Shown: positions 58,258 through 64,000 of the stretch, piece by piece
Layout of the letters: the number at the start of each line of letters is the position of its first letter
Position numbering within the stretch: position 1 is the stretch's first letter
Assembly (NCBI RefSeq): GCF_030068455.1
Contig: NZ_JAQOSQ010000004.1
Coordinates: 1 to 64,000 of the forward strand
DNA length: 64,000 nucleotides
Reading direction: 5' to 3'
Source of the DNA: Roseofilum casamattae BLCC-M143
GTDB taxonomy: Bacteria; Cyanobacteriota; Cyanobacteriia; Cyanobacteriales; Desertifilaceae
Translations under genes and position numbers: made by a program
The notes under the pieces: model-generated
What the model was told of the DNA's origin: nothing
The model's database searches: none
The model's input: the letters and a program-made list of their open reading frames with translations, nothing else

Positions 58258-60906
58258 ATGTCAACCCTTGTTATTGTTGAATCTCCAACGAAGGCTCGCA
58301 CGATCCGTAACTTTTTACCCAGCGGGTATCAAGTTGAAGCCTCTATGGGCCACGTGCGCGACCTGCCCTCCTCTGCCGATGAAATTCCCGCCCACGTGAA
58401 AGGGGAAAAATGGGCCCAGCTTGGCGTGAATGTGGAGTCTAATTTTGAACCGTTATATGTCATTCCTAAAGATAAGAAGAAAGTTGTTAAAGAACTTCAA
58501 GATGCCCTGAAACAGGCCGACGAACTGATTCTCGCCACTGACGAAGACCGAGAAGGGGAAAGTATTAGTTGGCATTTAAAAGAACTTTTAAATCCCAAAG
58601 TCCCGATTAAGCGCATGGTCTTTCATGAAATTACTCGCGAAGCCATTCGCGATGCCCTACAAAATTGTCGGGAGATTAATTTAGAATTGGTTCACGCTCA
58701 AGAAACCCGGCGGATTTTAGACCGGTTAGTTGGCTATACCATTTCTCCGTTATTGTGGAAAAAAATTGCTCCCAAGCTCTCTGCCGGGCGGGTGCAGTCT
58801 GTGGCCGTACGGTTGCTGGTGGCTCGGGAGAGGGCGCGCCGAGCCTTCCGACAAGGAGCCTATTGGGATTTAAAAGCCACGTTGGAAGAGAAGAAAATGT
58901 CTTTTGAGGCCCGGCTGGTTACCCTAGAAGGGGTGAAAATTGCCACCGGGAGTGATTTTGACCCGCAAACCGGGAAAATAGCAGAAAATCGCCAAGTGAA
59001 GCTGCTCAATGAAGCGGAAGCTCGAGCACTGCAAGAGCGGTTAGAGGGTAAGGAATGGACGGTGGTGGATGCGGACGAGCGACCGACAACGCGCAAGCCT
59101 TCTCCGCCCTTTACTACCTCGACATTGCAGCAAGAGGCGAACCGGAAATTAGGGCTGTCGGCGAAGGAAACCATGCGGACAGCGCAAAAATTGTACGAAC
59201 AGGGCTATATTACCTATATGCGAACGGATTCGGTGCATTTGTCCACTGAGGCGATCGCCGCTGCCCGCAGTTGTGTAGAAGAGAAGTATGGCAAGGAATA
59301 TCTTTCGCCGAAAGCCAGGCAATACAGTACCCAAAGCAAGGGCGCCCAAGAAGCTCACGAAGCGATTCGCCCTGCTGGTAAATCGTTCCGCACTCTCAAA
59401 GAAACTGGATTAGCCGACCGAGAAGGCAAAGTTTATGACTTAATTTGGAAACGCACCGTTGCCTGCCAAATGGCCAACGCCCAACTGACCCAAATTACGG
59501 TAAACCTAAGTGTGGAAGATGCCGGATTTCGTTCGTCGGGGAAACGGATTAACTTCCCAGGCTTTTTCCGCGCTTATGTAGAAGGTTCTGACGATCCCGA
59601 TGCCGCCTTAGAAAACCAAGAAGTTCTGTTGCCCGAACTCAAAGCAGGAGACCATCCCGATTGTACAGAACTCGAGGCCATCGGACACGAAACCCAACCT
59701 CCAGCGCGCTATACCGAAGCCTCCCTAGTGAAAACATTGGAGAAAGAAGGCGTCGGCCGGCCCAGTACCTATGCCAGCATTATCGATACAATTATTGGAA
59801 AAAACTACGCGCAAATGATGAACAAGGCTTTAGTTCCTTCCTTTACCGCCTTTGCCGTCACCAACTTACTCGAACAACATTTTCCCGATTTGGTCGATAC
59901 TCAATTTACCTCGCGCATGGAACAAACCCTGGATGATATTTCCATGGGGCAGGTAGAGTGGTTGCCTTATTTGCAAGGTTTTTACCAAGGAGAAACCGGC
60001 TTGGCAACTCAAGTGAAGGAGCGCGAAAGTCAGATCGACTCGAATACGGCGAAAACCTTAGAACTGGAAGGACTGGAGGCGAAAGTCCGTTTGGGTAAGT
60101 ACGGGCCCTATTTGGTGGTGGAAACGGAAGAAGAACCCCTCACGGCGTCTATCCCTCCCCATCTAACTCCAGACTCTCTCGATCCGCAACAGGTGGAAAC
60201 TCTTCTGAAACAAAAAACTGAAGGCCCGGATAAAGTAGGCATTCATCCAGAGACATCAGAAGTCATTTACCTGCTCAACGGAACTTACGGCCCCTACGTG
60301 CAACTGGGAGAGGTGACGGAAGAGAATAAAAAGCCGAAGCGCGCCTCCTTGCCCAAGGGAATGAAACCGGAGGAGGTCACCTTAGAAACAGCGGTAGGAC
60401 TGCTGTCGTTGCCGCGTTTATTGGGAATGCATCCGGAAACCCAACGGAAAGTACAAGCCGGTTTGGGTCGCTTCGGCCCGTATGTGGTACATGATGTGGG
60501 TAAAGATGAAAATGGTAAACCAAAAAAAGATTATCGATCGCTCAAGAAAGAGGATGATGTCTTGACGGTGACCTTAGAACGGGCCCTAGAGTTGTTAGCA
60601 CAGCCGAAACGAGGGCGAGGAGGCGGTCGAGGTAAAACCAAAGAACCCTTACGAGTGTTGGGCAATCATCCCGAAGATGGGGAGGCCATTGGAGTGTATG
60701 ACGGCCCCTACGGTCACTACGTGAAACATGGGAAAACCAATGCCAGTATTCCGAAAGACAAGGACATCGAACAGGTGACCTTGGAAGAGGCATTGGAGTG
60801 GCTGGCAGCTAAAGCAACGACGACCAAGAAAACAACAACTAAGAAAACAACGGCGAAAAAGACGACAGCAAAGAAAACCACCGCTCGCAGTCGTAAGAAA
60901 ACTTGA
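58258..60906 (+). CDS. topA: DNA topoisomerase I
   Basis: The type IA topoisomerase (882 aa) relaxes negative supercoils. The TOPRIM domain is at the N-terminus ([35 protein letters not shown]). The active-site tyrosine is Y320 in YITYMRTDS, and [13 protein letters not shown] and [12 protein letters not shown] are family motifs. Instead of zinc fingers, the C-terminus has repeats of the type GKYGPYLV...[10 protein letters not shown]...GRFGPYVV, and it ends in a long Lys/Thr tail ([14 protein letters not shown]), which is common in cyanobacterial enzymes. Confidence 0.98.
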   Translation: MSTLVIVESPTKARTIRNFLPSGYQVEASMGHVRDLPSSADEIPAHVKGEKWAQLGVNVESNFEPLYVIPKDKKKVVKELQDALKQADELILATDEDREGESISWHLKELLNPKVPIKRMVFHEITREAIRDALQNCREINLELVHAQETRRILDRLVGYTISPLLWKKIAPKLSAGRVQSVAVRLLVARERARRAFRQGAYWDLKATLEEKKMSFEARLVTLEGVKIATGSDFDPQTGKIAENRQVKLLNEAEARALQERLEGKEWTVVDADERPTTRKPSPPFTTSTLQQEANRKLGLSAKETMRTAQKLYEQGYITYMRTDSVHLSTEAIAAARSCVEEKYGKEYLSPKARQYSTQSKGAQEAHEAIRPAGKSFRTLKETGLADREGKVYDLIWKRTVACQMANAQLTQITVNLSVEDAGFRSSGKRINFPGFFRAYVEGSDDPDAALENQEVLLPELKAGDHPDCTELEAIGHETQPPARYTEASLVKTLEKEGVGRPSTYASIIDTIIGKNYAQMMNKALVPSFTAFAVTNLLEQHFPDLVDTQFTSRMEQTLDDISMGQVEWLPYLQGFYQGETGLATQVKERESQIDSNTAKTLELEGLEAKVRLGKYGPYLVVETEEEPLTASIPPHLTPDSLDPQQVETLLKQKTEGPDKVGIHPETSEVIYLLNGTYGPYVQLGEVTEENKKPKRASLPKGMKPEEVTLETAVGLLSLPRLLGMHPETQRKVQAGLGRFGPYVVHDVGKDENGKPKKDYRSLKKEDDVLTVTLERALELLAQPKRGRGGGRGKTKEPLRVLGNHPEDGEAIGVYDGPYGHYVKHGKTNASIPKDKDIEQVTLEEALEWLAAKATTTKKTTTKKTTAKKTTAKKTTARSRKKT

Positions 60907-60932
60907 GGACGATTTACACCCGCAAAAAACTC

Positions 60933-61994
60933 ATGAATCCATTCTCCATTATTCCAACTGTTGCGATCGCATCCCTGCTCCTCTGCTCTTCTGCTCTGGC
61001 GCTCCCTCCCTCCCCTGTTCCGCATTTAAGCCAAATCAATGTCCCAGCCTCAATGGCTCTGGAGGGAACATCGTGGCACTGGATCTCTTGGACAGAAGGA
61101 GAGCGCACCGAGCGACCCCAAGCTCAGCGTCCCATTACTCTCAAGTTAGAGAAGGGCACGGCCAGCGGGTTTGGGGGATGCAACTCCTTCGTTTCCGAAT
61201 ATCAGCGCCATGGCGAGGTATTGAATATCTCTGCCTCGTTTAACCGCACCTTCAAATTCTGCGGCCAGCTCTCGGAGCAAGAAGATTGGCTTTTAGCTCG
61301 GTTGGGACGGGTGCAGCACTATCAGATCTCGGCCGCTGGAGAATTAGAGTTATTTTACGGGCAGGAAAATACGAGCGCTGTGGGAACCCTGCGTTTTCGT
61401 GCAGAGCAAGAGCTAAGCCAAAACGCCCCATCCTTTACCGACGTGCCTCCCGGTTATTGGGCCCGAGAGGCGATATCTAGCGTCGTCGAGCGGGGGATTA
61501 TGTCCGGATGGGGTAGCGGTCAGTTTCGTCCGGAAGCGACCCTAACTCGGGCGGAGTTTGCCGGGATCTTGCAAAAGGCATTTCAACTTCCGCAAAGCAG
61601 TTCCAGACCGCGATTTGATGATGTGGCTCGCGACTTTTGGGCTTACGACGCCATTACCTATGCCACCAGTACCGTTCCTCGCTTGATGATTGGATATCCC
61701 GAGCAACGCTTTCACCCCGAACAACCGATCGCGCGGGTTGAAGCCTTAGTGGCACTGGCCGGTTTGTTGCGAGCTGCCGATCCGGAATCGATCGCTGCCA
61801 CAGTGATGCAATACCACGATCGCGATCGGATTCCCGACTATGCCCTAGAAAAATTAGCGATCGCCACGCAAGAACAAATCGCGATCGCCTGGCCCGACAG
61901 CAATCCCCTCGATCCCAACCGGCCGGCTACCAAAGCCGAGATTGCCGCATTAGTCCATCATGTTTCGCTTCAGACCATAGAACCGAGCCAATAA
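60933..61994 (+). CDS. secreted META-domain protein with SLH repeats
   Basis: The 353-aa protein has a signal peptide ([20 protein letters not shown]), a META/HslJ-like domain (about 40-165: LEGTSWHWISW, KGTASGFGGCNSFVSEYQ, CGQLSEQEDWLLARLGRVQH) and S-layer homology repeats in the C-terminal half (SFTDVPPGYWAREAISSVVE, RFDDVARDFWAYDAITYATS, and TRAEFAGILQKAFQ). SLH repeats anchor proteins to the cell wall or outer membrane. The start ATG at 60933 is preferred to a TTG at 60903 that would overlap topA. It probably shares a transcript with topA. Confidence 0.85.
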   Translation: MNPFSIIPTVAIASLLLCSSALALPPSPVPHLSQINVPASMALEGTSWHWISWTEGERTERPQAQRPITLKLEKGTASGFGGCNSFVSEYQRHGEVLNISASFNRTFKFCGQLSEQEDWLLARLGRVQHYQISAAGELELFYGQENTSAVGTLRFRAEQELSQNAPSFTDVPPGYWAREAISSVVERGIMSGWGSGQFRPEATLTRAEFAGILQKAFQLPQSSSRPRFDDVARDFWAYDAITYATSTVPRLMIGYPEQRFHPEQPIARVEALVALAGLLRAADPESIAATVMQYHDRDRIPDYALEKLAIATQEQIAIAWPDSNPLDPNRPATKAEIAALVHHVSLQTIEPSQ

Positions 61995-62528
61995 ACTCCG
62001 TTCCCAGTTCTGCAAAAAGAGGATGAGCGATCGCCCATTTATTTTGAAGAAAATTTAAAACTTCCGGAATAATGAGTGCAGGGGAGAATATTACAGGCAT
62101 CGCCCTCTGGCAGTTGCAGACTGCTGTTACCCTGTAGAAAAATTTTCCTTAACCGTACAAAGGGCCATAAGTCGGTCGATGGTTGCGCTATTCTGGATGG
62201 AGTAGCGGCCTTAAGGCGCACTTTTAATATCCGACTGGGTTTAGAACCAGTCCCAGGGGAGCATCAACAATGAGTCATCTATTACCTGCTGTTGGCCGTG
62301 CGATACACTTTTGAGCGTTTCCCTTGGAATAGAAAATATTTTATCCCGATAAGTTCTCGAGAATCGCGTTAGTCTAAACAACAAAGTCCTCATTTTCCCG
62401 TCCTGCTCTTGTCGATACTTAACGTCGTGTCGCATTTTGTCTGAAGCTACCCAGTCAAGCCTACAACCTTTGTTGTTTGCTTATCAGCAGTTACAGAGGG
62501 CTGCTAATCCCTCTCGATTGACCCCAAT
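61995..62528. other. 534-bp intergenic region, no supported gene
   Basis: Several short frames exist on both strands, but none has a plausible start, ribosome-binding site and composition. A short stem is present (GACTGG at 62233-62238 with CCAGTC at 62247-62252). It likely contains the promoter of the CHASE2 gene. I cannot exclude a small RNA. Confidence 0.4.
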
Positions 62529-64000
62529 ATGCGCAACCAAAATCGTAACCAGAGGTATAGTTTTTCCCCCACTCGAGGATGGCAACGATGGGTTGGAGGG
62601 GTTTTCGCCGCAGTCATTCTCATGGGTTGGGAAGGATTAGGAATTTTAGACCGTCTCGAGAGAGTGGCCTATCAGGGCTTATTCCAGGTGCGAGGACAGG
62701 AAACATGGCACAGCGATATTGTCATTATTGGTATTGATGAAGCTGCCATTCGCCATCCCCAAACCTCAGGCAACATCCGCCAGATGTATACCGATCTGCT
62801 GCAAGCTGTAGCGCCGAGTAAACCCCAGATGGTGGTTTTGGATATTTTGATGGATGAGCCAAGACCCGACGATCCTCCCCTAGCTGCAGCCATGAGGAGA
62901 GTCCCAGTTGCTCTATCCATCGCATGGGATAAAGAGGGCAACCAAAAGCGACCGACCGAGGAACTGGCGGAAGTGGCTGTCACTATGGGTCATGTTCTGA
63001 GCAATAAAGATCGGGATGGATTAATTCGCAGCGTTCAGCCTCAACTGGAAGATATCCCGGCTTTAGGGGTGGCCGTGGCCAATACGGTGAAAAATAAAGC
63101 AACTCTGCCTTCTCAGGCTTGGTCGCAACCGTTGTGGATTAACTGGCCCGGTTCGACGGAGAATCTACCTCACTATCGATTTTTAGATGTGGTTGAAGGG
63201 AAAATTCCAGCGGAGAAATTTACGGGGAAAATTCTCATTGTTGGGGCGAATGTTACGGGGTTTGATTGGGTGGCGACCCCTTTTAATCTCGATCCTCCAG
63301 CCAATGGTATTGACCTTCATGCGGCCGTGGTGAGCAATTTACTTTTGGATAATCGGTTGCAGGTGGCGAGCGAGTCTTGGGGTAAAGGATGGTTTCAACT
63401 GATCTATTTCGGCGGTGCGGTTAGTTTAAGTGCCACCATTGCGTTTTGGTCGTTCCGACGGCAAGCCCTGACGATGGTGGGATTGGGAGGTTTGTGGTTG
63501 GCGATTTGCTATATTGCCTTCCGCTGGCATTATTTGTTGCCAATTGTGCCGCCTTTACTATTGCTGGGCTTAATTTGGTTAATTGTCACCCTACAAGATC
63601 GGTTGCGAATCAAGGCGATTTTGCTCGAGCGCGAGAAACAACTGTTCGAGTCTGCCTTTTACGACGGGGTGACGGGGTTGCCGAATTATGCCTTGTTTAT
63701 GGATCGTTTAGAGGAGGCGATCGCCCGCCGGCACTCTTCGATCGCAGGATCGTCCGATCGTCCCCAAAAGTCTTTGTTTGCCGTATTGTTTATTTATGTC
63801 GATCGCTCGAAAGTAGTCAATATTGATGGCGGATATCGGTTAAGCAATAGCTTGCAAGTGGCGATCGCCCAACAGATCGAACATTGCTTGCAACAGTCGC
63901 AAAGTATATCCCTTACCTATCAACCGACCTCGGCAACCGCTCCCTTACTCGAGTCTGCCGAAACCCCAGGCTTTACTATCGCTCGTTTAGATACGGATAC
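62529..64000 (+). CDS. CHASE2 sensor with GGDEF domain (truncated by window end)
   Basis: The first 490 residues are present and the frame is open at the window edge. A signal-anchor helix (about 20-38) is followed by a CHASE2 extracytoplasmic sensor (about 40-285: IVIIGIDEAAIRHPQ, MVVLDILMD, ILIVGANVTGFDWVATPF, NGIDLHAAVVSNLLLDNRL). Three transmembrane helices follow (about 297-358). A GGDEF domain begins with FYDGVTGLPNYALFMDRLEE and LFAVLFIYVDRSKVVN. The active loop and any EAL domain lie outside the window, so diguanylate cyclase activity cannot be judged. The start at 62529 is the first ATG in frame with a signal anchor. Confidence 0.88.
   Translation, partial: MRNQNRNQRYSFSPTRGWQRWVGGVFAAVILMGWEGLGILDRLERVAYQGLFQVRGQETWHSDIVIIGIDEAAIRHPQTSGNIRQMYTDLLQAVAPSKPQMVVLDILMDEPRPDDPPLAAAMRRVPVALSIAWDKEGNQKRPTEELAEVAVTMGHVLSNKDRDGLIRSVQPQLEDIPALGVAVANTVKNKATLPSQAWSQPLWINWPGSTENLPHYRFLDVVEGKIPAEKFTGKILIVGANVTGFDWVATPFNLDPPANGIDLHAAVVSNLLLDNRLQVASESWGKGWFQLIYFGGAVSLSATIAFWSFRRQALTMVGLGGLWLAICYIAFRWHYLLPIVPPLLLLGLIWLIVTLQDRLRIKAILLEREKQLFESAFYDGVTGLPNYALFMDRLEEAIARRHSSIAGSSDRPQKSLFAVLFIYVDRSKVVNIDGGYRLSNSLQVAIAQQIEHCLQQSQSISLTYQPTSATAPLLESAETPGFTIARLDTD

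Noticed and set aside
62437-62640. A 67-aa plus-strand frame before the CHASE2 gene
   Set aside because: It overlaps the better-supported CHASE2 start and has no recognisable composition or ribosome-binding site.

Overview
The window is cyanobacterial chromosome. The octamer GCGATCGC (HIP1) recurs throughout, and the gene set is diagnostic: petH with a phycobilisome-linker-like N-terminus, a thioredoxin-type phosphoribulokinase, thf1/psb29, a gas-vesicle cluster, DUF928 and CHAT/haemagglutinin exoproteins, and an XisH/XisI pair. Gas vesicles plus many large sensor proteins fit a filamentous, planktonic or mat-forming Oscillatoriales-like organism; this is inference, because no rRNA or other taxonomic marker is present.

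Layout. 1-3.5 kb: a structured-RNA/IS605-type element end, a GT9 glycosyltransferase divergent from ispD, a MITE-like palindrome and an RTX repeat protein. 3.5-9 kb (minus strand): a hybrid histidine kinase-receiver-PP2C protein and a pseudokinase-TPR protein. 9.3-12.7 kb: gas-vesicle operon gvpA-C-N-J-(small ORF)-K, with a stem-loop after gvpA and related winged-helix-like tails on both GvpC and GvpN. 12.7-19 kb: petH divergent from prk, then valS and a coiled-coil protein. 19-27 kb: a ParDE-type toxin-antitoxin pair, a UvrD-like helicase, a histidine kinase, a TRAP solute-binding lipoprotein and holA. 27.6-36.8 kb: a polyprenyl glycosylphosphotransferase, thf1, an STAS anti-sigma antagonist, an SRPBCC protein, mrp, rodA, and the B12 genes cobH-cobL (cobH carries an in-frame tandem palindromic-repeat insertion). 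37-39 kb: small and pentapeptide-repeat proteins. 39.5-47 kb: DUF928 plus a giant secreted haemagglutinin-type protein ending in a CHAT protease-like domain, then a scar resembling a type I restriction subunit and an opposite-strand XisH-XisI-Imm1-like cassette. 47-53.7 kb: envelope-type proteins, a PP2C phosphatase in an apparent operon with a parallel beta-helix protein, and a PilP/GspC-like protein. 53.8-57.7 kb (minus strand): an apparent operon of a receiver-GAF-PP2C phosphatase, an RsbW-like kinase, queG and a HAD phosphatase. 58.2-64 kb: topA, a META-SLH protein and a truncated CHASE2-GGDEF protein.

How the parts relate. Two PP2C-type regulators (3.5 and 56 kb), one RsbW-like kinase (55.5 kb) and one STAS protein (30 kb) could form a partner-switching network, although they are spread out. 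petH and prk share one control region and couple NADPH supply to the Calvin cycle. The most unusual content is the CHAT exoprotein region with its neighbouring XisHI/Imm1 cassette, the winged-helix-like tails on the gas-vesicle proteins, the degenerate kinase, and the structured RNA at the left edge.
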